From: CAXBID01 sp963815305
GTDB lineage: Bacteria; Bacteroidota; Bacteroidia; Flavobacteriales; Flavobacteriaceae
Length of the DNA: 64,000 nucleotides
Direction: 5' to 3'
Assembly: GCA_963815305.1 (NCBI GenBank)
Contig: CAWFFW010000001.1
Span: forward strand, 3,410,001-3,474,000
Both the position numbers and the translations under genes were made by a program. The notes under the pieces are model-generated. The model searched no databases, was not told the DNA's origin, and saw nothing but the letters and a program-made list of their open reading frames with translations. Shown one piece after another: positions 8,962 through 17,148 of the stretch. How positions within the stretch are numbered: the first letter of the stretch is position 1; every line of letters begins with the position of its first letter.

Positions 8962-11301
8962 ATGAAACAATTAGCAATAGCTATTACAGTACTGTTATCA
9001 TTTAATATGTTTGCTCAAAATGAGCAAAAGGAAGCTAATATAAATAATCTACCCCAACGAGAATATACTTTAATTATAAATGAGGCTATAGTAAATAAAG
9101 CTGGAAAGGATGTCAAGGGTATGACTGTGAATAACGGTATTCCTGGACCAACACTCGAGTTTACAGAAGGCGAGTTTGCCATTATTCATGTTAAAAATGA
9201 AATGAGTGTAGAGACATCTATTCATTGGCACGGACTCTTATTGCCCAATTTTCAAGATGGTGTACCTTATTTGACAACACCACCTATAGCACCTGGAACC
9301 ACATTTACTTATAAGTTCGCACTAAAACAATCGGGTACCTATTGGTATCATTCCCACACCATGTTACAAGAGCAAAGTGGTGTTTTTGGCTCGTTTGTGA
9401 TTCATCCGAAGAAGGAACTTATGGAATATAATAAGGAGCTCGTTTTAATGCTATCCGATTGGACCAACGAAAAACCTCATGCTGTATTGCGTAACTTAAA
9501 ACGTGGTAATGAATGGTATCAAATGAAAAAAGGAACATCAACACCTCTCAATAGAGTTATTTATCGTGGTGCTTTTGGTGCACAATTAGATTTTTGGAGA
9601 CAACGAATGGAAGGTGCAGATATCGCAGATGTCTACTATCCGGCTTTTTTAATCAACGGAGAAGAAAGGATGGAATACTCAGATTTTAATCCTGGTGATA
9701 AGGTGCGTTTACGCGTCATTAATGGCTCTGCCTCTACACAATTTTGGATGACTTTCGGCGGAAATAGTACAATGCTCGTATCTTCAGATGGAAAGGATAT
9801 AGTGCCTGTTAAACTTAATAAAAGATTTATTGGAGTCGCAGAAACCTACGATTTTATCGTAACCATCCCAGAAAATGGTAAAGTAGAATTTAGATCAATG
9901 GCACAAGATGGATCAGGTGTTACTACAGCATTTTTAGGTAAGGGAGAACAGATTCCTGCTGAAGTGCTTCCGCAACCAGATAAGATTAATATGATGCAGA
10001 AAATGGCAAAGATGGATATGAAAATGGGCGCACATGCTCTAAAATTTCAACCCAATAAGGACGAACGTTTTGAAATGATGGAAGAATATGGCATGCAGAT
10101 GGAAGACATGCCAATGAAAGGAATGAAAATGGACCACATGGACGCTATGGAAAACAAGGAAAAAGTTCACCAAAACGCTATGCCAATGAAAATGGACCAT
10201 ATGAAAATGGATCACAGTAAAATGGCCAATTCTAAGAAGGAGAGTAATAAAATGGACGTTATGAAAATGGAAGGCATGGATATGTTTTCAGAATACAATT
10301 ATGATGATTTGAAATCTATCGAAAATACGGCTTATGATAAGTCGCTTCCTGTTAAGGAAATCCTTTTAAATCTTACAGGAAACATGAATCGTTACATTTG
10401 GAGTATGAATGGCGTTCCGCTAGATGAAGCAGATAATATAAAAATTAATAATGATGAGGTTACAAGAATGACCTTTAATAATTTAACGATGATGCATCAT
10501 CCAATGCACTTACATGGTCATTTCTTTAGAGTTATTAATGATAATGGTGAGTACTCGCCTCTAAAGCATACGGTAAATGTGCCTCCAATGGAAAAAATCA
10601 CCATTGAATTTTATGGAAATGATGGTGATGAATATGGCTCTTGGTTTTTTCACTGTCATGTCCTCTATCATATGATGAGTGGTATGGCGAGGGTCGTAAG
10701 TTATGAAACACCTAGAGATCCAAGAATGAAACCTTATCCAGTTTCAGAATTAAAGAATGAAGCAAACATGTGGTATCGATGGGCCATGTTAGACGTTGCT
10801 TCGCACATGACAGAGTTTAATTTTGTAACGTCCAATATTAGAAACCAAGTTAATATTACTGCAGAATACGGTTGGAACCAAAACTTAGAAGCCGAAGTGA
10901 CCTATGAACGGTACCTTCATGACTATTTAAGAGTTTTTGTCGGTGTTAATGTAGAAAATGAAATGGAAGACAGTTTAGATAAGATGTCAACAACTGCCGT
11001 TGGAGGTATCCGCTTTTTGACACCTTATTTGTTTAACCTAGATGTTAGATTAGATAACAAACTTCGCCCACAATTCAGATTAAGTCGAGAAATCATGATT
11101 TTTCCAAGAACAGCCATTTTTGGTAATTACGAATATCAAGCAGATTTTGGTTGGGTAAGTGACCTAACTCAAGGTGAAAATTTTGAAAAAGAAGTTGTTT
11201 GGAATGCTGGGTTAGAGTATTTTTTATCTAGAGACTTTTCTCTAATGGCAAGCTATGACAATCGCTTTGGTAGTGGTGGAGGTTTGTCTTGGAGGTTTTA
11301 A
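8962..11301 (+). CDS. Multicopper oxidase (CopA/PcoA-like) fused to a CopB/PcoB-like outer-membrane barrel
   Basis: A 779-aa secreted copper oxidase expected to oxidise toxic Cu(I) to Cu(II). I chose ATG 8962 because it starts a clean signal peptide (MKQLAIAIT to MFAQ); an in-frame ATG at 8920 only adds 14 non-signal residues. Copper ligands are visible in the cupredoxin domains: HWHG (88-91), HSH (130-132), HHPMHLHGH (512-520) and HCHVLYHMMSGM (564-575). A Met/His/Lys-rich linker (about 344-441) resembles the copper-binding segments of CopA/PcoA. From about residue 600 the sequence turns into alternating beta strands, with LSREIMIFPRTAIFGNYEYQ recalling CopB/PcoB, and ends in Phe (LSWRF) as outer-membrane barrels do. 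So two proteins of the classic cop operon appear fused. CopA follows after 22 nt. Confidence 0.85.
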   Translation: MKQLAIAITVLLSFNMFAQNEQKEANINNLPQREYTLIINEAIVNKAGKDVKGMTVNNGIPGPTLEFTEGEFAIIHVKNEMSVETSIHWHGLLLPNFQDGVPYLTTPPIAPGTTFTYKFALKQSGTYWYHSHTMLQEQSGVFGSFVIHPKKELMEYNKELVLMLSDWTNEKPHAVLRNLKRGNEWYQMKKGTSTPLNRVIYRGAFGAQLDFWRQRMEGADIADVYYPAFLINGEERMEYSDFNPGDKVRLRVINGSASTQFWMTFGGNSTMLVSSDGKDIVPVKLNKRFIGVAETYDFIVTIPENGKVEFRSMAQDGSGVTTAFLGKGEQIPAEVLPQPDKINMMQKMAKMDMKMGAHALKFQPNKDERFEMMEEYGMQMEDMPMKGMKMDHMDAMENKEKVHQNAMPMKMDHMKMDHSKMANSKKESNKMDVMKMEGMDMFSEYNYDDLKSIENTAYDKSLPVKEILLNLTGNMNRYIWSMNGVPLDEADNIKINNDEVTRMTFNNLTMMHHPMHLHGHFFRVINDNGEYSPLKHTVNVPPMEKITIEFYGNDGDEYGSWFFHCHVLYHMMSGMARVVSYETPRDPRMKPYPVSELKNEANMWYRWAMLDVASHMTEFNFVTSNIRNQVNITAEYGWNQNLEAEVTYERYLHDYLRVFVGVNVENEMEDSLDKMSTTAVGGIRFLTPYLFNLDVRLDNKLRPQFRLSREIMIFPRTAIFGNYEYQADFGWVSDLTQGENFEKEVVWNAGLEYFLSRDFSLMASYDNRFGSGGGLSWRF

Positions 11302-11323
11302 ACTAATAAACAAAAAAATAATA

Positions 11324-14050
11324 ATGAAACACACATATCTTATCCAAGGAATGACCTGTAATGGTTGTCGCAGTCATGTTGAAAACACACTTTCAAAATT
11401 GGAAGGTGTTTTAAAAGCAACTGTAGATTTAGAAAAAGCAGAAGCAACTATTGAAATGGAAACCCATATTCCAATTGAAACGTTTCAGGAAGCACTTAAG
11501 AAGGATGGCGGCAAATACAGTATTTTTATGCCGAATGACCATAATGACATTATGAAACACACATACCACATACAAGGAATGACCTGCAACGGTTGTCGCA
11601 GTCACGTAGAAGAAATACTTTCAAAAGTAGATGGAGTTTCAAAGGCTTCTGTTGATTTAGAAAAAGGAGAAGCAACAATCGAAATGGAATCTCATATTCC
11701 AATAGAAAGGTTTCAAGAAGCGTTAAAGAAGGATGCTGGAAAGTATAGCATTCATAATTTAGGAGAGCACCATCATGCCAAAGTAGGAAAGGAAAAACAG
11801 CCACAAAAATCAGGAACAGGTACTTTTTATTGTCCTATGCATTGCGAAGGAGATAAAACCTATGATAAACCAGGCGATTGTCCTGTTTGCGGAATGGATT
11901 TAGTCGAAGAACAGAATCTATCCACAACTTCATCAGAGCAATGGACATGCCCCATGCATCCAGAAATTGTAAAAGATGAAGCAGGTTCGTGTCCTAAATG
12001 CGGCATGGATTTAGTCCCCATGGAAGCAGATAGTTCAGCAGAACAGAAAACCTATAAAAAATTATTAAAGAAGTTTAAAATTGCAGTAATATTCACATTG
12101 CCAATATTTTTAATCGCCATGAGCGAAATGCTAACCAATAATCCATTGTATGACATCATGGAACAAAAATATTGGAACTGGATTCAGTTTGCATTATCCA
12201 TTCCAGTGGTGTTTTATGCCACGTGGATGTTCTTTGAGCGTGCCTATAAAAGTATAAAAACATGGAATCTTAACATGTTTACACTCATTGGAATAGGTGC
12301 TGGCGTCGCTTGGTTATTTAGCGTATTTGGTATGTTTTTTCCAGATATTTTTCCAAGCCAATTTAAGACAGAATCTGGTGCAGTACATGTTTATTTTGAA
12401 GCCGCAACCGTCATTTTAACATTGGTGCTTTTAGGGCAACTTTTAGAAGCTCGTGCGCATAGTAAAACCAATTCAGCAGTAAAAGAATTATTAAAGTTAG
12501 CACCCAATAAAGCTATAAAAGTAGTAAATGGCGAAGACGTTGAAGTAACCATTGATGCTATTGAATTAAATGATATTCTAAAAGTAAAACCAGGCGATAA
12601 GATTCCTGTAGATGGCTCGATAACAGAAGGCGATACAACTATTGATGAATCCATGATTACTGGAGAGCCAATTCCTGTTAATAAAACAGTAAATGATAAG
12701 GTAAGTAGCGGAACCATAAATGGTAATCAATCTTTTTTAATGAAAGCTGAAAAAGTGGGGAGCGATACACTACTCTCTCAAATCATCCACATGGTTAATA
12801 ATGCCAGTAGAAGTCGTGCACCAATTCAAAATTTAGCTGATAAAGTTTCTGGTTACTTTGTACCCGTTGTGGTTTTAGTCTCATTACTAACTTTTGCCGT
12901 TTGGGTCATTTGGGGGCCAGAACCAATTTATGTTTACGCTTTTGTAAATGCTATTGCAGTTTTAATCATTGCGTGTCCTTGCGCATTAGGTCTGGCAACA
13001 CCTATGTCTGTCATGGTTGGTGTTGGTAAAGGTGCACAAAATGGGGTATTGATTAAAAATGCTGAGGCACTTGAAAAAATGGATAAGGTTACTACGCTGA
13101 TTGTAGATAAAACCGGAACCATAACCGAAGGTAAACCAACCGTTGAAACAGTGGGTTCTTTTAATACTGATTTTAGTGAAAATGATATTTTGAAATATAT
13201 TGTTTCATTGAATAAAAATAGCGAACATCCACTAGCAGAAGCTACCGTTGAATACGGAAAAGAACAAAATATTGAAATTTTAAAGTCGGAAAATTTTAGC
13301 GCTGTTACAGGAAAAGGTGTTGAAGGTGTAATAAATAATAAAAAAGCGGCATTAGGAAATCCTAAGATGATGGATTATGCCAAGGCAACAATAACCTCAC
13401 AAATGGTGGAAGAGGCTAAAACCTATCAAAAACAAGGTAAAACAGTGTCTTATTTGTCTTTAGATAAAACAGTTACTGGCTATGTAGTCATAGGTGATAA
13501 AATTAAAGAAACTAGCGCCAAAGCTATTAAGGAACTTCAAGATAAAGGTATCGCAGTCATTATGTTAACAGGCGATAATCACGACACAGCACAAGCAGTA
13601 GCAACAGCATTAAATCTTACAGATTTTAAAGCCAGTATGTTGCCTGAGGATAAACTTAAAGAAGTAGAGAAACTACAAGAAAAAGGAAAAGTGGTTGCTA
13701 TGGCAGGCGATGGGATTAATGACGCACCAGCATTAGCAAAAAGTGATGTAGGTATTGCCATGGGCACAGGTACATCTGTAGCTATTGAAAGTGCTACGAT
13801 AACTTTGGTAAAAGGCGATTTACACGGCATTGTAAAAGCTAAAAATTTGAGTCATGCTGTAATGAGGAATATAAAACAGAACCTATTTTTTGCCCTTATT
13901 TATAACACATTGGGAGTGCCTATAGCGGCAGGCGTGTTATTTCCGTTTTTCGGTATTTTACTCTCACCAATGATAGCTGCATTAGCCATGAGCTTCAGTT
14001 CGGTATCAGTTATCGCTAACGCCTTAAGATTAAGAACAATTAAAGTTTAA
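11324..14050 (+). CDS. copA: Cu(I)-exporting P1B-type ATPase CopA with two HMA and two HMBD domains
   Basis: A 908-aa inner-membrane pump that exports cytosolic Cu(I). I start it at ATG 11324, where the HMA domain begins (MKHTYLIQGMTCNGC); the frame is open upstream to 11255, but that part overlaps the oxidase. Order: HMA1 (CNGC 12-15), HMA2 (CNGC 88-91), two HMBD zinc-ribbon-like modules (YCPMH...CPVCGMDL about 169-193 and WTCPMHP...CPKCGMDL about 207-231), then TM helices. The ion-site CPC is at 551-553, the phosphorylated Asp595 in DKTGT, an SEHPLAEA nucleotide-binding motif follows, and GDGIND lies near 795. The two HMA units are 76 codons apart and nearly identical, which suggests recent internal duplication. 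ATG 11552 could give a shorter product. DUF305 follows after 18 nt. Confidence 0.95.
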   Translation: MKHTYLIQGMTCNGCRSHVENTLSKLEGVLKATVDLEKAEATIEMETHIPIETFQEALKKDGGKYSIFMPNDHNDIMKHTYHIQGMTCNGCRSHVEEILSKVDGVSKASVDLEKGEATIEMESHIPIERFQEALKKDAGKYSIHNLGEHHHAKVGKEKQPQKSGTGTFYCPMHCEGDKTYDKPGDCPVCGMDLVEEQNLSTTSSEQWTCPMHPEIVKDEAGSCPKCGMDLVPMEADSSAEQKTYKKLLKKFKIAVIFTLPIFLIAMSEMLTNNPLYDIMEQKYWNWIQFALSIPVVFYATWMFFERAYKSIKTWNLNMFTLIGIGAGVAWLFSVFGMFFPDIFPSQFKTESGAVHVYFEAATVILTLVLLGQLLEARAHSKTNSAVKELLKLAPNKAIKVVNGEDVEVTIDAIELNDILKVKPGDKIPVDGSITEGDTTIDESMITGEPIPVNKTVNDKVSSGTINGNQSFLMKAEKVGSDTLLSQIIHMVNNASRSRAPIQNLADKVSGYFVPVVVLVSLLTFAVWVIWGPEPIYVYAFVNAIAVLIIACPCALGLATPMSVMVGVGKGAQNGVLIKNAEALEKMDKVTTLIVDKTGTITEGKPTVETVGSFNTDFSENDILKYIVSLNKNSEHPLAEATVEYGKEQNIEILKSENFSAVTGKGVEGVINNKKAALGNPKMMDYAKATITSQMVEEAKTYQKQGKTVSYLSLDKTVTGYVVIGDKIKETSAKAIKELQDKGIAVIMLTGDNHDTAQAVATALNLTDFKASMLPEDKLKEVEKLQEKGKVVAMAGDGINDAPALAKSDVGIAMGTGTSVAIESATITLVKGDLHGIVKAKNLSHAVMRNIKQNLFFALIYNTLGVPIAAGVLFPFFGILLSPMIAALAMSFSSVSVIANALRLRTIKV

Positions 14051-14068
14051 CTATAAAATCAAATAATT

Positions 14069-14563
14069 ATGGAAAATTCAAATCAACACTCAAGTAAAGA
14101 AAACGGCATGAGCAATTACACAAAATTCTTTTTAATGCTAGGCTGCTCGTTTGTGGCCATGTACATCACCATGTATTTAAACACATATGAAATAGATCAC
14201 GTGTATTTCAGTTTAACACGTTTTTATATGGTTTGTTTAGGTATAGCAGCCATGGCATTAATTATGTTTTTTTTTATGAAGAATATGTATAAGGATAAAA
14301 AGAAAAATATGGGTATAATTATTGGTAGCTTAATATTGTTTATTGCAGCTTTAGGGCTAGTACGTGATCAAAAATCTACCATTGGCGATGTGCTATGGAT
14401 GAAAGCCATGATTCCACACCATTCTATTGCCATTTTAACGAGTGAACGCGCAGATATTACAGACCCAGAAGTCAAAAAACTAGCAGAAGATATCATTAAG
14501 GCTCAACGTAAAGAAATTGAAGAGATGAAAGCTATGATAAATCGGTTAGAAGATGAGAAATAG
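14069..14563 (+). CDS. DUF305 membrane protein
   Basis: A 164-aa protein with three predicted TM helices in the first 100 residues, followed by a soluble helical tail. The tail carries MKAMIPHHSIAILTSERA, the HH-containing signature of DUF305, a ferritin-like domain often encoded beside copper-resistance genes. The family's biochemical role is not established; the paired histidines and Met could bind metal. It sits 18 nt after copA and so is probably part of the same transcript. A structured repeat element separates it from cusB. Confidence 0.8.
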   Translation: MENSNQHSSKENGMSNYTKFFLMLGCSFVAMYITMYLNTYEIDHVYFSLTRFYMVCLGIAAMALIMFFFMKNMYKDKKKNMGIIIGSLILFIAALGLVRDQKSTIGDVLWMKAMIPHHSIAILTSERADITDPEVKKLAEDIIKAQRKEIEEMKAMINRLEDEK

Positions 14564-14567
14564 TTTT

Positions 14568-14646
14568 TGGGCGCTCGGGCGGGCTATTCTTTGCAATCTT
14601 TTGCTCGTGCCTCACAAAAGGATTTCCAGTGCTATCCCTAGCGCAA
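14568..14646. repeat. GC-richer structured intergenic repeat element
   Basis: The element folds as a long imperfect hairpin. GCGCTCGGG (14571-14579) pairs with CCCTAGCGC (14636-14644) with one mismatch, and inside it AATCTTTTG (14595-14603) pairs with CAAAAGGATT (14615-14624) with one bulge. It has no coding potential and is GC-richer than its flanks. The layout resembles dispersed intergenic elements that I recall from flavobacterial genomes (recall, not checked). It fills most of the 157-nt gap between DUF305 and cusB. Confidence 0.6.
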
Positions 14647-14720
14647 AAGCAAAACATAGCCTCCACGTTATTGGTATCGAAAGAAGTTTCATTGCAAGGG
14701 TTAAAACAAAATAAAAAAAG

Positions 14721-16493
14721 ATGAAAAAATATATAGGTTATACTGGAGTACTAGCTGTTGGATTGTTACTAGGTTGGGTGATTTTTGGTGGTTCGTCAAA
14801 CACAGAAACAGAACACAATCATGATGCGGTAGCAAAAACAAATCAAATGTGGACCTGCTCTATGCATCCGCAAATTATGCAACCAGAACCTGGCGATTGC
14901 CCAATTTGTGGTATGGATTTAATTCCTGCAGAAAGTAGTTCTGAAGGCTTGCTAGCAGACCAATTTAAGTTGACCGAAAATGCCATGGCATTAGCTAATA
15001 TTCAAACCACTATAGTAGATAAAGGAAATGTTGATGGAAATACTAATAAATTATCAGGTAAAATCACTGAAAATGAAGGGGCAAACGTAGTGCAAGTCAG
15101 TTATTTTTCAGGACGAATTGAACGATTGAATGTAAGTTTTACAGGTGAAGAAGTACGTAAAGGACAATTATTAGCCACCATTTACTCTCCAGAATTATAT
15201 GCGGCTCAACAAGAACTCATTACAGCTGCTTCTTTAAAAGAATCTCAGCCTGCTTTGTACAAAGCCGTTCGCAATAAATTAAAATTATGGAAGCTTTCTG
15301 AAAATCAAATAAATCAAATAGAAGAAACAGGAAAAGTAAAAGAAAACTTTCCCGTTTATGCAACGGTTTCAGGAACTGTTACAGAAAAATTAGTACAAGA
15401 AGGTGATTACATTAAGCAGGGTCAGCCTTTGTTAAAAATCGTAAACCTCAATACCGTTTGGGCAAATTTTGATGTTTATGAAAATCAAATCGATTTATTT
15501 AAAAAAGGACAAGAGGTTATAGTGACCACGAATGCCTATCCAAATGCATCATTTAACGGAAATGTAGATTTTATAAATCCCATTCTAGATACTAGAACAA
15601 GAACTGTGTCATTAAGAGTGGTACTTAATAATACAGAAGATGTGTTTAAACCAGGTATGTTTGTGGAAGGAAAAATTAAAGGAATCACTTCAAATAAAGA
15701 TGACGTGCTATCAATTCCTTCGTCGTCTATTTTATGGACTGGAAAAAGTTCTGTTGTCTATTTGAAAATCAATCCCAATCAACCCGTTTTTGAAATGCGC
15801 AACGTTACTTTAGGCAATAAGATGGGTGATGATTATGAGATTTTAGAAGGTTTGAGTTCTGGTGACGAAATAGTAACCAACGGAACATTTACTTTAGATG
15901 CGGCGGCTCAATTAAAAGGCAAAAGGTCCATGATGAATAAAGAAGGTAGTAAAGTTAATACTGGTCATGAAGGACATCTTAGCATAGAAAAGAATCCTTC
16001 TGTAAATAATAAGAATCATTCCAATATGAATGAAATGATAAAAGTGTCTAAGAGTTTTCAGAATCAATTGAAGGTCATTTTTAATGATTATATCAAATTA
16101 AAAGATGCATTAGTTAAAGATGATTCTAATAACGTAATGATAGAATCAAAAAAGCTATTGAATAATTTATCCAAAGTTGATATGAAGTTTTTAAAAGATA
16201 AAGATGTTCATACTTATTGGATGTCATTAGAAAAACAAATAAAGGCGTCAGCAACATCAATTTCAACGACATCAAATATTGCATCACAACGGCATTATTT
16301 TAAGAACCTCTCATCACATTTAATTAGTACGATTCAGACGTTTGGTATCAATGAAAAGGTCTTTGTTGAGTTTTGCCCGATGGTAGATGATAATAATGGT
16401 GCGTATTGGTTGAGCAGGGAAGAAAAAGTGATTAATCCATATTTTGGTGATGCCATGTTAACCTGTGGAGAAGTAAAACAAGTGATAGAATAA
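14721..16493 (+). CDS. cusB: CusB-like RND periplasmic adaptor with HMBD and DUF3347 domains
   Basis: A 590-aa membrane-fusion protein that would link CusA to CusC and deliver metal. An N-terminal membrane anchor (about 5-25) has no lipobox. An HMBD module with WTCSMHP and CPICGMDL occupies about 43-69, followed by the barrel-sandwich and beta-barrel domains of the CusB family, including the LVQEGDYIKQGQPLLKIV lipoyl-like hairpin. The last 160 residues match DUF3347, ending FCPMVDDNNGAYWLSREE and LTCGEVKQ; this domain is also known as a free-standing Bacteroidota protein. cusB lies about 6.9 kb from cusC instead of next to it, an unusual split of a tripartite pump. The HMA lipoprotein follows after 20 nt. 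Confidence 0.88.
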   Translation: MKKYIGYTGVLAVGLLLGWVIFGGSSNTETEHNHDAVAKTNQMWTCSMHPQIMQPEPGDCPICGMDLIPAESSSEGLLADQFKLTENAMALANIQTTIVDKGNVDGNTNKLSGKITENEGANVVQVSYFSGRIERLNVSFTGEEVRKGQLLATIYSPELYAAQQELITAASLKESQPALYKAVRNKLKLWKLSENQINQIEETGKVKENFPVYATVSGTVTEKLVQEGDYIKQGQPLLKIVNLNTVWANFDVYENQIDLFKKGQEVIVTTNAYPNASFNGNVDFINPILDTRTRTVSLRVVLNNTEDVFKPGMFVEGKIKGITSNKDDVLSIPSSSILWTGKSSVVYLKINPNQPVFEMRNVTLGNKMGDDYEILEGLSSGDEIVTNGTFTLDAAAQLKGKRSMMNKEGSKVNTGHEGHLSIEKNPSVNNKNHSNMNEMIKVSKSFQNQLKVIFNDYIKLKDALVKDDSNNVMIESKKLLNNLSKVDMKFLKDKDVHTYWMSLEKQIKASATSISTTSNIASQRHYFKNLSSHLISTIQTFGINEKVFVEFCPMVDDNNGAYWLSREEKVINPYFGDAMLTCGEVKQVIE

Positions 16494-16513
16494 TAACAAT
16501 TAAATTTTAAAAA

Positions 16514-16954
16514 ATGAAAAAAGTAATTTTAAGTGTTGCTGCTATTGCAGTATTAGGTTTAATAAGTTGTAAAAATGAACCCAAAAATGAATCTGAAAAA
16601 GCAACGACAGAAGTTTTTAAAGATATGACGGTGGCACAAGTATCATTTGGCGTACGAGGTAATTGTGGCTTATGTAAAAGTACCATCGAAAAAGCGGCAA
16701 ACAACGTTGAAGGCGTGGCTACTGCAACATGGGATGTTGATAAAAAGAAAATAGATGTGGCTTTTGATGACTCTAAAACAGATGCTATGGCAATTCATAA
16801 CGCCATTGCAGCATCAGGTTATGATACTGAAAAAGTAGCAGGTAGTGAAGAAGCTTATAAAGATTTACCAGGTTGTTGTCAATACGATCACGAGATGGCT
16901 ATGAATCAGTCTGGAGAGGTTAAAGAAGATAACCATTCAAATCACGACCATTAG
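16514..16954 (+). CDS. HMA-domain lipoprotein with His-rich tail
   Basis: A 146-aa periplasm-facing lipoprotein: signal peptide with lipobox GLISC (Cys19), then an HMA/MerP-like domain with RGNCGLCKSTIE providing the CxxC site. Next come GCCQYDHE and an acidic, His/Asn-rich tail (NHSNHDH). It would bind Cu(I) or another thiophilic metal and could hand it to the CusB adaptor encoded 20 nt upstream. No lipoprotein export signal with several acidic residues follows the Cys (KNEP), so which membrane it faces is open. It is the last gene of the copper block; no clear terminator was seen behind it. Confidence 0.85.
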   Translation: MKKVILSVAAIAVLGLISCKNEPKNESEKATTEVFKDMTVAQVSFGVRGNCGLCKSTIEKAANNVEGVATATWDVDKKKIDVAFDDSKTDAMAIHNAIAASGYDTEKVAGSEEAYKDLPGCCQYDHEMAMNQSGEVKEDNHSNHDH

Positions 16955-17148
16955 ACGTTGAACACCTGATTTTTAAAACCCAGTAACAGAAAAAACTATA
17001 GCGTTCGCTTTTAGTAAAATAATTGCCCCAAGCTTTTCTGCGCAAAGTTTAAAATTCTACCAGAGGCGAACGGTATAACCATTCGCTCACTCACGTTTAT
17101 AAGATCTTAAACGTTCATGATGCTTTTTAGAATTTTCTGCAAGGTTTT

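Noticed and set aside
10080..10290. Repetitive ATGGA/AAAATGGA pattern considered as a repeat array or CRISPR
   Set aside because: It is the codon pattern of the Met/Lys/Asp-rich linker in the multicopper oxidase, with no spacers and no conserved repeat length.
11255..11323. Upstream start of copA at 11255
   Set aside because: It overlaps the oxidase gene and precedes the conserved HMA start; ATG 11324 follows the oxidase stop at a normal distance.
16955..17148. Search for a second copy of the tRNA-Leu 3' end or the AGGTACAACAT repeat as right attachment site
   Set aside because: Neither sequence is present here or elsewhere to 18.6 kb, so an integrated island is not proven.
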